Assembly (NCBI GenBank): GCA_034440595.1
Contig: JAWXCH010000211.1
Coordinates: 1 to 19,965, forward strand
Source of the DNA: JAWXCH01 sp034440595
GTDB taxonomy: Bacteria > Planctomycetota > Planctomycetia > Pirellulales > JALHPA01
Reading direction: 5' to 3'
DNA length: 19,965 nucleotides
Below the pieces are notes generated by a model. It was not told the DNA's origin, ran no database searches, and saw nothing but the letters and a program-made list of their open reading frames with translations. Below, one piece after another: positions 7,055 to 14,874 of this stretch. Within the stretch, counting starts at the first letter, position 1, and every line of letters starts with the position of its first letter. The position numbers and the translations under genes are program-made.

Positions 7055-7633
7055 ATGACCATGCAAAGTACCAATTACTGGTTGATGAAATCCGAGCCGG
7101 ACTGCTTTTCGATTCAGGATCTGGCCAAGTGTCCTAAGAAGACGACGTTTTGGGACGGGGTGCGAAATTACCAGGCGCGCAATTACATGCGGTCAATGCA
7201 GAAGGGGGATCACGTGCTGTTCTATCATTCGGGAGCCAATCCTCCGGCAATTGCGGGCACAGCTACGGTTGTCCGCACAGCGTACCCGGACCACACGGCG
7301 CTCGATCCGGCGCAGCAACACTACGACCCCAAATCGACGACAGAGAACCCGATCTGGGAGATGGTCGATATTCGGTTGGAGTCGGTCTTTGAACGTCCGT
7401 TGGGACTGGATGAGCTGCGAAAAGTTCCGGCGCTAGCCAAGATGGAGCTGCTAAAGAAGGGGTCGCGCCTCTCCGTTCAGCCAGTGACCGAGAAAGAATG
7501 GAACACTGTGTTACAATTAGCGGCAGAGGGAACTACCGCGCCAAAGACGAAGGATGCCGTCAAGAAAAGCACGCTCAAGAAAAGTATCCTCAAGTCAACA
7601 TTGAAAGCCACCGCAGCCAGCAAAAGGAAATAG
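7055..7633 (+). CDS. EVE-domain protein with lysine-rich C-terminal tail
   Basis: Residues 6-155 form a complete EVE domain (PUA-like fold, also found in eukaryotic THYN1). The core motifs are Y-W-L-M-K-S-E-P at 8-15, W-D-G-V-R-N-Y-Q-A-R-N at 33-43, G-D-H-V-L-F-Y-H-S at 51-59, and W-E-M-V-D-I at 101-106. EVE domains are related to YTH and ASCH domains and are thought to read modified bases in DNA or RNA; bacterial partners include restriction systems. The extra C-terminal tail (about 162-192) is unusual: it repeats a K-S-(T/I)-L-K unit in KKSTLKKSILKSTLK and ends in A-S-K-R-K, so it should be strongly basic and could hold the protein on nucleic acid (inference). The gene starts 33 nt after the M20 peptidase gene and stops 1 nt before the next gene. 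Confidence 0.9.
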   Translation: MTMQSTNYWLMKSEPDCFSIQDLAKCPKKTTFWDGVRNYQARNYMRSMQKGDHVLFYHSGANPPAIAGTATVVRTAYPDHTALDPAQQHYDPKSTTENPIWEMVDIRLESVFERPLGLDELRKVPALAKMELLKKGSRLSVQPVTEKEWNTVLQLAAEGTTAPKTKDAVKKSTLKKSILKSTLKATAASKRK

Positions 7634-7634
7634 C

Positions 7635-7847
7635 ATGGCCGACAAGTTCTTTGAAGAAAACGTGGTTGACTGGGAGTCGGCCAAGATTTATGCCGCCATG
7701 ACCGAGCGCGAGCGGCTGCAAGTTGCCTGGGGGATGTGGCGATCCGCACGCAAGATGGTCGCCAGAATTGTTGCTGCGGAACATCCAGAACTGAGCGCGG
7801 AGGAACAGAACGTGATTGTGGCTAGGAGGATGTCCGGTGGAAGTTGA
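7635..7847 (+). CDS. 70-aa protein, putative partner of the following nucleotidyltransferase
   Basis: No recognised domain. The ATG at 7635 has AAGGA (7624-7628) 6 nt upstream, inside the end of the EVE gene. The protein is short, helical and charged, with W-G-M-W-R-S-A-R-K-M-V at 32-42 and A-E-H-P-E-L-S-A-E-E-Q-N-x-x-V-A-R-R-M at 47-66. Small proteins with a comparable pattern (a helix, then H/F-P-x-x-S/T-x-x-E, then a short R-rich helix) are often encoded directly upstream of nucleotidyltransferase-fold genes in planctomycetes and cyanobacteria. The frame overlaps the next gene by 11 nt, and it contains that gene's AGGAGG ribosome-binding site, so the two are translationally coupled. An antitoxin or chaperone role is inference. 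Confidence 0.75.
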   Translation: MADKFFEENVVDWESAKIYAAMTERERLQVAWGMWRSARKMVARIVAAEHPELSAEEQNVIVARRMSGGS

Positions 7848-8403
7848 TGAATTGCTGCAAGTTGTCGTAACGATCTGCGAGCGGCTGCAGCTTCGCTATT
7901 TCGTGACGGGCTCAATGGCCTCCATTGCCTACGGCGAGCCGCGGTTTACCAAAGACATTGACATGGTGCTCGATATAACGCTGGAGCGTGTCGATGATTT
8001 CTATCAGGCATTTCCAGAATCGGAGTACGACCTTAGCCGTGATGCAATCGTCGGAGCGATCCGGATTCAAAGCCAATTCAATCTGATGCATAACTCCTCG
8101 GGGTTAAAAGTGGATTTTATGATTTGCGAACCGACTGAGTTCAATCGTTCGCGTATGGCTCGTTGGCGCGAGCTGCCTGTGATGGAAACAGGCAAAGCGC
8201 GATTCGCATCGCCCGAGGACGTGATACTAATGAAGTTGAAGTATTTCCAAATTGGCGAATCGGACAAGCACCTGCGCGATATCCGTGGGATGATGCGGAT
8301 TCAAGGCGACCAATTGAATCTCGATTGCATTGCCGAATGGGCCGAACGGCTTTCGCTAGTTCCACAGTGGCAAAAGGTTCTTGAGGCTACCGATAACTCT
8401 TGA
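7837..8403 (+). CDS. Nucleotidyltransferase-fold protein (AbiEii/DUF6036-like)
   Basis: The GTG at 7837 is set by a textbook AGGAGG at 7824-7829, 7 nt upstream, giving 188 residues. The polymerase-beta-type nucleotidyltransferase core is visible: G25-S26 in the G-S-M-A helix, D40-x-D42 in T-K-D-I-D as metal ligands, and a third acidic residue D93 in K-V-D-F. The C-terminal half has S-P-E-D-V-I-L-M-K-L-K (125-135) and H-L-R-D-I-R-G-M-M (145-153), typical of AbiEii-type and DUF6036 proteins in which the K and the R-D-I/L-R motif belong to the active face. Known relatives include toxins that modify tRNA 3' ends (MenT, AbiEii). All visible catalytic residues are intact. It overlaps the 70-aa gene by 11 nt and bioF by 4 nt, so it is embedded in the operon rather than in a genomic island. 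Confidence 0.85.
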   Translation: MEVDELLQVVVTICERLQLRYFVTGSMASIAYGEPRFTKDIDMVLDITLERVDDFYQAFPESEYDLSRDAIVGAIRIQSQFNLMHNSSGLKVDFMICEPTEFNRSRMARWRELPVMETGKARFASPEDVILMKLKYFQIGESDKHLRDIRGMMRIQGDQLNLDCIAEWAERLSLVPQWQKVLEATDNS

Positions 8404-9641
8404 GCGATTCTCGCCACCCCATGCCCCATCCGCTCGACTGGCTTGACGACGAATTGCAGCGCCTAGACCACGCGGGCTTGCGCCGGAGGCAGTTTACGCA
8501 TACGGGTGCCCAAGGTCCGACGATTGATGTCCCTGAAATAGATTCTGCGAAGGCGCAAACTCTGGTCAATTTTGGAGCCAACGACTATCTGGGTCTGGCA
8601 TGTGACCCGCGGCTAATTGCGGCAGCGCGCGATGCCATGCAAAGCGAAGGATACGGCGCTGGTGCTAGTCCACTGGTCACTGGCCATAGCAATTCGCACA
8701 TGCAGCTAGAGCAGGCGCTGGCCGAATTTGAGCAAGTGGAAGCTGTGCTACTCTTTTCATCCGGCTACGCGGCCAACACGGGCACGATTGCCGCGCTGGT
8801 GGAGCGTGGGGATGCGATTTTTGCCGATGCAAAAAATCACGCCAGCTTGATTGATGGCTGTCGTCTTTCGCGTGCCGACGTGCACATCTATCGGCATCTC
8901 GATTCGGCGCATCTGGAAGAACTCCTTAACCAGCACCGCAGCTACCGTCGACGGCTGATTGTGACCGATTCGCTATTTAGCATGGATGGTGACATCGCAC
9001 CGCTAGACAAGATTGCCGAATTGGCCGCACAGCATAACTGCATGCTGCTCGTCGACGAGGCGCATGCCACAGGAGTTTTCGGCCCACATGGTCGCGGGCT
9101 GTGCGAGCAGTTCGGCGTTTGCGAATCTCAGCAAGATGGCGCACATTCTGCCGGACTGATCCGTGTTGGTACGCTGAGTAAGGCACTTGGCTGCGCGGGT
9201 GGGTTTGTGGTTGGTAGCCGCGCATTGATCGATTGGCTCTACAATCGTGCCCGGTCGTATGTATTTTCAACGGCGCACCCGGCGGCAAATGCAGCCGCGG
9301 CACTTGCAGCGCTTCAAATTGTTCAGAGCGAACCGCAGCGCCGTACGAGGCTATTGCAGAATGCAGAATCTCTTCGCCAACGATTGAATGACGCGGGCTG
9401 GAACACTGGCCACTCCCAGAGTCAGATCATTCCGATTCTGATTGGTGACCCCGCGCGAACGATGGATCTGGCCAGCAAACTGCGCAGTGCGGGATTCTTC
9501 GTCCCCGGCATCCGACCACCGTCAGTGCCGGAGGGGGAGTCGCTCTTGCGCATCAGCCTAAGCAGCGCGCATACGGAGGAGATGCTGGAACGGCTGTTGG
9601 TGACGCTGCAAAAATCCAGGGCCGAACGGCTCGTTAGCTAA
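8400..9641 (+). CDS. bioF: 8-amino-7-oxononanoate synthase (biotin synthesis)
   Basis: A PLP-dependent alpha-oxoamine synthase. BioF condenses pimeloyl-ACP/CoA with L-alanine to give 8-amino-7-oxononanoate, the first ring-assembly step of biotin synthesis. The 413-residue protein shows N-F-G-A-N-D-Y-L-G-L at 57-66, S-G-Y-A-A-N at 121-126, H147 that stacks on PLP, D219 and H222 in V-D-E-A-H-A-T-G, and the Schiff-base K261 in G-T-L-S-K-A-L-G. Glycine C-acetyltransferase (Kbl) and other AOS members are alternatives, but the short N terminus beginning P-H-P-L-D-W-L-D-D-E-L favours BioF. Start choice: TTG at 8400 overlaps the preceding stop as TTGA; an ATG at 8421 is equally possible. No other bio gene is present. 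It converges on the next gene with only 4 nt between stop codons. Confidence 0.88.
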   Translation: MSDSRHPMPHPLDWLDDELQRLDHAGLRRRQFTHTGAQGPTIDVPEIDSAKAQTLVNFGANDYLGLACDPRLIAAARDAMQSEGYGAGASPLVTGHSNSHMQLEQALAEFEQVEAVLLFSSGYAANTGTIAALVERGDAIFADAKNHASLIDGCRLSRADVHIYRHLDSAHLEELLNQHRSYRRRLIVTDSLFSMDGDIAPLDKIAELAAQHNCMLLVDEAHATGVFGPHGRGLCEQFGVCESQQDGAHSAGLIRVGTLSKALGCAGGFVVGSRALIDWLYNRARSYVFSTAHPAANAAAALAALQIVQSEPQRRTRLLQNAESLRQRLNDAGWNTGHSQSQIIPILIGDPARTMDLASKLRSAGFFVPGIRPPSVPEGESLLRISLSSAHTEEMLERLLVTLQKSRAERLVS

Positions 9642-9645
9642 GAGA

Positions 9646-11055
9646 TCACTTCGGCACCGGAAACTGACGATTGATCCGATCGGCGGCAGTCAGTTCCAAC
9701 TGACGGATTTCCGCTGCTGCTGTGCGAATTTGCTGCTGCACACTGGCGATCTGCGTTCGCGTTTCCTTGAGCTGCTTCTCGAGTGCCTGGGCGTGTGCTT
9801 CGGCAGCGTTCGCATCATTATTGAAGCCCGCCTTATCGGCTTCAAGCTTTTTGGCGGTGGCTTCCCGCGCCGCGATATCTGACTCGACCGATTTGGTGGT
9901 CTTAATGACGGCAGCGATCTGAGCATCGACTTCGGAAATCTTGATCTGGTTCTCGGCCAACTGTCGACGCAGTTCGCGAAAAGCAGTCGGGTAATCGTTT
10001 AATCTCCGTACAAAGACCTTCTTCGGCTGCCCGTTATCCATGACCGCTTCGGCGGTTCCGTTGGCAATTAACTCGGCGGCGGTCTTAGAGTCAAACGGAG
10101 CCGTCTCTCCGACCGCAAAGTGGTCGGGGATACTCGCCTCGACATTGGCGGTTTCGCTCGGCTCGCTCAGCATATCCTCAGCCAGGCCATCCGCGGCAGG
10201 GTCCGCCGGCTGTGCGGGATCTGCTGCGGCAGTCTTGTTTGGTTTAGGGGACGCGTATTGTTTCAAGAACTTGACCTCTTGCCAGACTTGATCGGCCGGC
10301 AGATTCAACTCCTTGATCTGCTTCTCCGAGACTGGCTTGCCATCCATGCGGTACATCTGCTGGACTTCCGGCGGAAATCCACGGATATAGTTCGTCAATT
10401 CGGTATCCGTCAGATCGCTAAAGGATTCATGATTGTCGTGCGGTGGGACTTCGTACAACGCCAGATTACCTGTGGGTATACCCTTGGATTCTGGCATCAA
10501 CGGCGTGAGATTGATCCCGCGTTCGGCGACCTCTGCGATTCTGTACTCGCCGAGAAACCTGCTCGCCCCCTGTGCCGCAGCGTTTTTTGGTTCATCAAAG
10601 ACGAATACGGTGGTCCCCTTGGGAAGACTGATCACGTCGGCGTTTTGCGGAACGGAAGCTGAAATATCGCCGGTGGTTGCATCGGTGTTGCGAACACTTA
10701 CCCCGCGGATGACGCGCCCGCGACCATGCGTGATCTCTTTGTAGGCGGTGCGAAATTCGTCCAAGGTTTCAGGTCGCTCGTCACTGGTGCGTTGACCTGA
10801 GAAGTCTCTGGCACCTTCCAGGTATTCTTTCTTCGTTTTCTCTTCGGCTTCGATATCTTTCTTGTATTTGTTGATCTCGCCGCGATAAGCAGACTGAATC
10901 TGCAGCGTTCGCGCCGCCAGATAGAAGAACGTCACATTCGCAAACAACAATAGCGTCGTGATCAGAATTGTGTGCCAGCGCCAGTTGAAGCGGCTCATCA
11001 CGATCGCCGCGATGCCGACCAGAATCACAATACCAGCGACAATTGGGAGAATCAT
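9646..11055 (-). CDS. Two-TM membrane protein with long C-terminal coiled coil, unknown function
   Basis: I do not recognise a family. With the ATG at 11055 (an upstream GTG at 11097 would add 14 poorly hydrophobic residues) the protein has 469 residues. Two membrane helices lie at about 2-20 and 28-50, separated by S-R-F-N-W-R-W-H. A Lys/Glu-rich helix (60-82) follows, then a mixed soluble region (100-265) with beta-type segments V-I-R-G-V-S-V-R-N and T-T-V-F-V-F-D-E. Next are an Ala/Pro/Asp-rich linker (about 270-320), a short domain ending in K-K-V-F-V-R-R-L-N-D-Y, and a long uninterrupted coiled coil (about 350-460). It ends R-Q-F-P-V-P-K. Topology suggests both termini in the cytoplasm or both in the periplasm. 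It is divergent from the tolC-like gene. A scaffold role in the envelope is only a guess. Confidence 0.75.
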   Translation of the reverse strand: MILPIVAGIVILVGIAAIVMSRFNWRWHTILITTLLLFANVTFFYLAARTLQIQSAYRGEINKYKKDIEAEEKTKKEYLEGARDFSGQRTSDERPETLDEFRTAYKEITHGRGRVIRGVSVRNTDATTGDISASVPQNADVISLPKGTTVFVFDEPKNAAAQGASRFLGEYRIAEVAERGINLTPLMPESKGIPTGNLALYEVPPHDNHESFSDLTDTELTNYIRGFPPEVQQMYRMDGKPVSEKQIKELNLPADQVWQEVKFLKQYASPKPNKTAAADPAQPADPAADGLAEDMLSEPSETANVEASIPDHFAVGETAPFDSKTAAELIANGTAEAVMDNGQPKKVFVRRLNDYPTAFRELRRQLAENQIKISEVDAQIAAVIKTTKSVESDIAAREATAKKLEADKAGFNNDANAAEAHAQALEKQLKETRTQIASVQQQIRTAAAEIRQLELTAADRINRQFPVPK

Positions 11056-11175
11056 ATTCGTTACTTGCGAAGAGGCCTCGAACCGGCAACGCGACACGCA
11101 GTCTGTTCCGGGCTGCGTGGCGTGCTAGGACGCAACCGATCCTAGCGATGTGCTATCACGCCGCAGGTCGGTGCT

Positions 11176-11193
11176 CCATTTCATGATAAATGG
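11176..11193. promoter_or_regulatory. Dyad overlapping a -10 box, possible operator
   Basis: CCATTT and AAATGG are perfect inverted 6-mers around CATGAT. The central bases coincide with the -10 box of the leftward promoter, a usual place for a repressor site. No regulator is encoded next to it. Confidence 0.35.
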
Positions 11194-11211
11194 GGTATTT
11201 CAGGGTGTCAA
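11183..11211 (-). promoter_or_regulatory. Sigma-70-like promoter for the two-TM coiled-coil gene
   Basis: On the minus strand, TTGACA (11206-11211) is a perfect -35 box, separated by exactly 17 bp from TATCAT (11183-11188), a 5/6 match to the -10 box. Transcription would start near 11176, giving a leader of about 120 nt before the ATG at 11055. Confidence 0.65.
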
Positions 11212-11407
11212 TTCAATGGGCTTCTCTAGCCTTCCTAATCGTCGTCTTTCCACGCCAGAACCGCGCATCTGCCGGCAAAGTCAGCGAAATCTGCGCATTC
11301 CCTACAATCGTTTAAGTGGCTTGGGATGATTGCCCGAAACCATTGATACGCCCCATATCCATCAATGTTTGCCATTGGATCGGTTTGGACTAAGTCACTG
11401 CCGAAAG

Positions 11408-11486
11408 AACCACGGGCTAGCGCCCAGTGGCTGATACGATCGAATGCCCAGATATGCGATCAGCCGAAACGCGCTAGCGTCCGGTT
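11408..11486. repeat. REPIN-like inverted doublet with GCTAGCGC core
   Basis: Two 28-bp arms (11408-11435 and, inverted, 11459-11486) align without gaps. Both begin AACC, share the core GCTAGCGC and end GGCTGAT; the variable bases are between. Each core is itself nearly palindromic (GGGCTAGCGCCC in the left arm). The spacer is 23 bp. This is the arrangement of REP doublets mobilised by Y1 (RAYT) transposases, none of which is encoded here. Confidence 0.75.
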
Positions 11487-11560
11487 CCCTACTTTTGTGA
11501 CGCTCAGACACCAGAAACAGACTTTCAAGTATCAGAATCCAGGCGGAACAAACGTCAGTC

Positions 11561-14500
11561 ATGCGATTGTTGTCAGCACCCACATCTAAAGAAAGTAGCC
11601 AGAGCGCTCAACGGCGTTTTGCGGCAGCCCACCTGCAACGTGTGGTGGTCCTTCTTGTGTGCTGCGCTATGATGGCGACTGGTTGCACTCCGACCTTCTG
11701 GCGATTGCAGGCGGATCGCGATGCCTACCATGACCTGAGCCAAAAGACCGTCGACCCGCGTTGGAATTTGACCGACTATTCGATCGATCCCGACACGCGA
11801 TCGCGCTACTATGATCCATACAATCCTGACAAGGAACCGATGCCGCCGGATGATCCGACTGCGCACCGACTGATGCACTGCATCGATGGAATGCGCGGTG
11901 ACGGTGCCTGGCATATCAATGGCGACACGCCGTATACGGAGAACCCGGACTGGATGGCGTTCTTGCCGCAGAACGAAAAAGGGCAGATCGTTGTAGATAT
12001 CTCTGGAGCGGTGCAGTTAGGCCTGCTGAATTCACCTGCATACCAACGCGAGTTGGAGGATCTCTATCTGTCCGCGCTCGACGTGACTTTTGAACGCTTC
12101 CGCTTTGATGTACAGTTCTTCGGCCAAAGTAACACCTTTTACGAGAGCATTACGGGAGACGGAGATTTTGACTCCAGCACTCTCACGACGACGAATGCCT
12201 TGGAAGCGCGCAAGCTGTTCGCCAATGGTGGTGAGCTGATGGTCGGGCTGGCCAACACGCTGGTCTGGCAGTTTTCCAGCGACGATACCAATTTGTCGAC
12301 CACGCTGCTGGACTTCAGTTTGATCCAGCCGCTGTTGCGAGGAGGGGGTCGGGCACGCGTGCTCGAACGCTTGACCATTGCCGAACGCGGGCTGCTCAAC
12401 AATGTCCGCGCGATGGAGCAGTACCGCCAAGGTTTCTATTTGAATATCGTTAGTGGACGCAACCCAGGGGGTGGGCCGCAGCGTCGCGGTGGTGTGCTGG
12501 GGGGTGCCGGGCTCAGTGGCTTCACCGGCGTCGGCTTCGGGCAAATTAGTGGCGGCGGCGGTGGCACTAGTTCCGGTGGAGGTGGAGGCGCAGGTGCCGC
12601 AGAGGCTGGCGGATACATGGGGCTATTGCAGGATCAGCAGAATATCCGAAACCAGGAGGCCACCGTTGCGGCGCTGGAGGATAGCCTTGCCGAATTGCAG
12701 GCTGCCTACGACGCCGGTCGAATCGACCGTTTTCAGGTCGATCAAGCACGACAAGCGTTTTACAACAGTCGTAGCCAACTGCTGACCAACCGCGCCAGCT
12801 ACCAGTCGACCTTAGATAATTTTAAAATTACGCTCGGCTTGCCACCTGATCTGGATTTGGAAATCGATGATCCTTTGCTGACTCCGTTCCAGTTCATCGA
12901 TCCAGTCATTCCACCGCTGCAAACCAAGCTCACGCGACTGCAAGAAACCGTTGGAAACCAAATCTCCAACTTGCGTGACATGCAAGCCAAGGCAGGCAGC
13001 ATCGACGAACGTACCTACCGTGCGTCGCTGGCCGCAATGCTGCGGTCGATTCAGGCCGCACAAGAAGTTCAGCGGATCACGACCGAGCATTTTGACTCGG
13101 TTCAGACGGATCTGAATGAACTGCGCCGCAAGATTCCGTATCGGGTCAGTGCGCTGAACCAACTGAAGAAGGAGGGCTTTTCCAATTCAACGTCGGTCAA
13201 CGAACGCTTGAAAGATGATCCGAACGAAGATCTGCAAGGGGGAGTCGCTCCGATCGGCATGGGAGTCGCCGCGGCGGAAGATCGCGATGAAATCGGTACC
13301 TTGATTGATAACCTTGAAGCACTTCCCAGCAAGCTAGCTTCGGACTTGCGTACACTAGCCAGGAGTTTTCAGTCTGGCCCGGCTAGCCTCGATCGGCTGC
13401 AACAAGAGTTGCAAAGCCTGATCGCTTCGTCGGAAGAGCGTGCAGCAGCGTCGGATATCGAACGGCTGACGCGAATCATGGCACAGTTGCCAGATCAACT
13501 GGTGAACCTCTCTAGCGATATTTTGGAGCTTTCGTTGATACAAGCGCGGGCCAGAACCGAGATCGTCACGTTACTGCCGCTGGAAATGGATCCAGCCGAT
13601 GCCCTGTTGATTGCCAGCAAGAATCGGCTGGACTGGATGAATGCTCGTTCGCTGCTGGTCGATACCTGGCGGCTAATCCAGTTCAACGCCAATGACCTAA
13701 TGAGCGTATTGAATTTGGTATTTGACGGAGATGTCACTAGTCAAAGTGGCGACCCTAGCGTACTCAATAACACCACCGGTCGGCTGCGTGTTGGCGTGCA
13801 GTTTGATGCTCCATTGACCCGCGTTGCAGAGCGAAACGCCTACCGTCAATCGTTGATCGAATACCAGCGCGCGCGGCGTGACTACTACACGTTCATCGAT
13901 CGCGTCAGTCAAGCCGTTCGCAGCAACTTGCGGCAAATTGATCTGGATCAGGCCAACTTCGAGCTGCGCCGTGCTGCAGTCCGTGTGGCCATCGACCAGG
14001 TCGAGATCACCAGGCTGCGACTTCGCCAGCCGCCGCAGCCAGGGGTTGCGACAACTTTCGGCGATACAACCGCTCGCGATCTCGTCTCGGCGCTATCCGA
14101 TCTACAAGACGTGCAGAACGACTTTCTCAGCGTCTGGGTCAACTTCGAAGTCGAACGCATGGCGCTCGATTACAACCTGGGGACCATGCAGATCGATCGG
14201 CAGGGATTGTGGGTCGATCCAGGCTCCGCCATCGGCACTGTCGGTCCTGTTCCTTTTGGCTGTCAGTCGACCCTGGAGGGCACAACAGACGATTCGGAAC
14301 AACCGCTGGATGGAGCACTCTGGACCAGCGAAGACACGGCCAATGCCACTGCAATCGGTGGCCCCGGTCTGACTGAGCAGCGGTACCTGCAACTAGCTAC
14401 GGCTGAACCGCAGCCACCACCTGTGTTGCCAAGTACGCCGGCAGCTTCGCGACAGTATTCCGCTGTTGCGGCCAAGAGTGCCGACTACCATCGTCATACA

Positions 14501-14683
14501 ATAGGCCCCTCTGCGCAAGCTGGGTTAGTTCGGGACACGGTGTCGCGCCAGCCCCAAAGACAATCCCACCCAATTGTTGACAAGAACGTACAGCCGGTTT
14601 CCGCGACTAACTCATTATCGGATGCTGTACCGGATGTAGACGATATTCACCCAATCGCCAGATTGAAAGTTGCCGCCCCTTAA
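11561..14683 (+). CDS. Very long TolC-family outer-membrane efflux lipoprotein
   Basis: A TolC/OEP-type outer-membrane channel, probably exporting the substrate of the adaptor/ABC genes that follow. The N terminus has R-R-F and R27, a hydrophobic stretch (28-40) and a lipobox ending A-T-G-C at C42, so it is probably lipidated. OEP features are I-S-G-A-V-Q-L-G-L-L-N-S-P at about 145-157, L-I-Q-P-L-L-R-G-G-G at about 254-263, and the heptad-rich L-E-D-S-L-A-E-L-Q-A-A-Y-D-A-G-R-I-D-R-F-Q-V-D-Q-A-R at about 370-395. The second OEP half starts near 676. At 1040 residues it is about twice the usual length. The excess comes from a Gly-rich insert (about 301-351), a helical insert (about 444-670), and a Pro/Thr/Gln-rich tail after about 890. 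The ATG at 11561 is favoured by the signal peptide; the ribosome-binding site is weak. Confidence 0.88.
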   Translation: MRLLSAPTSKESSQSAQRRFAAAHLQRVVVLLVCCAMMATGCTPTFWRLQADRDAYHDLSQKTVDPRWNLTDYSIDPDTRSRYYDPYNPDKEPMPPDDPTAHRLMHCIDGMRGDGAWHINGDTPYTENPDWMAFLPQNEKGQIVVDISGAVQLGLLNSPAYQRELEDLYLSALDVTFERFRFDVQFFGQSNTFYESITGDGDFDSSTLTTTNALEARKLFANGGELMVGLANTLVWQFSSDDTNLSTTLLDFSLIQPLLRGGGRARVLERLTIAERGLLNNVRAMEQYRQGFYLNIVSGRNPGGGPQRRGGVLGGAGLSGFTGVGFGQISGGGGGTSSGGGGGAGAAEAGGYMGLLQDQQNIRNQEATVAALEDSLAELQAAYDAGRIDRFQVDQARQAFYNSRSQLLTNRASYQSTLDNFKITLGLPPDLDLEIDDPLLTPFQFIDPVIPPLQTKLTRLQETVGNQISNLRDMQAKAGSIDERTYRASLAAMLRSIQAAQEVQRITTEHFDSVQTDLNELRRKIPYRVSALNQLKKEGFSNSTSVNERLKDDPNEDLQGGVAPIGMGVAAAEDRDEIGTLIDNLEALPSKLASDLRTLARSFQSGPASLDRLQQELQSLIASSEERAAASDIERLTRIMAQLPDQLVNLSSDILELSLIQARARTEIVTLLPLEMDPADALLIASKNRLDWMNARSLLVDTWRLIQFNANDLMSVLNLVFDGDVTSQSGDPSVLNNTTGRLRVGVQFDAPLTRVAERNAYRQSLIEYQRARRDYYTFIDRVSQAVRSNLRQIDLDQANFELRRAAVRVAIDQVEITRLRLRQPPQPGVATTFGDTTARDLVSALSDLQDVQNDFLSVWVNFEVERMALDYNLGTMQIDRQGLWVDPGSAIGTVGPVPFGCQSTLEGTTDDSEQPLDGALWTSEDTANATAIGGPGLTEQRYLQLATAEPQPPPVLPSTPAASRQYSAVAAKSADYHRHTIGPSAQAGLVRDTVSRQPQRQSHPIVDKNVQPVSATNSLSDAVPDVDDIHPIARLKVAAP

Positions 14684-14725
14684 TACTTTCGCGGATTGGT
14701 TCGGCGGAATTCGCAAAACCGACCG

Positions 14726-14757
14726 GCCTTTACTCGCGTAGCAATATTGGTAAAGGC
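14726..14757. terminator. Possible terminator or operator after the tolC-like gene
   Basis: GCCTTTAC (14726-14733) and GTAAAGGC (14750-14757) are a perfect 8-bp inverted pair with a 16-nt loop, 42 nt past the tolC-like stop. There is no trailing T-run, so an intrinsic terminator is not proven. Confidence 0.35.
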
Positions 14758-14874
14758 TGCGCATCGGAACTTTCTCGCTCGGTAGGGGTTAGGTACTGGG
14801 GGGGAATGCGGTTACCGAATGTTGTCGACCGGGGGGATTCGCAAATTGCGGGTTATCGCTAGCCCCGATTCGTG

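Larger units (their letters stand above)
11056..11560. other. Divergent non-coding region between the coiled-coil gene and the tolC-like gene
   Basis: About 500 bp with no convincing coding frame. It holds a strong leftward promoter (11183-11211), a dyad over its -10 box (11176-11193) and a REPIN-like inverted doublet (11408-11486). I could not find a convincing rightward promoter for the tolC-like gene. Confidence 0.6.

Noticed and set aside
10120..10662. 180-codon plus-strand frame inside the two-TM coiled-coil gene
   Set aside because: Antisense shadow; no ribosome-binding site and no recognisable domain.
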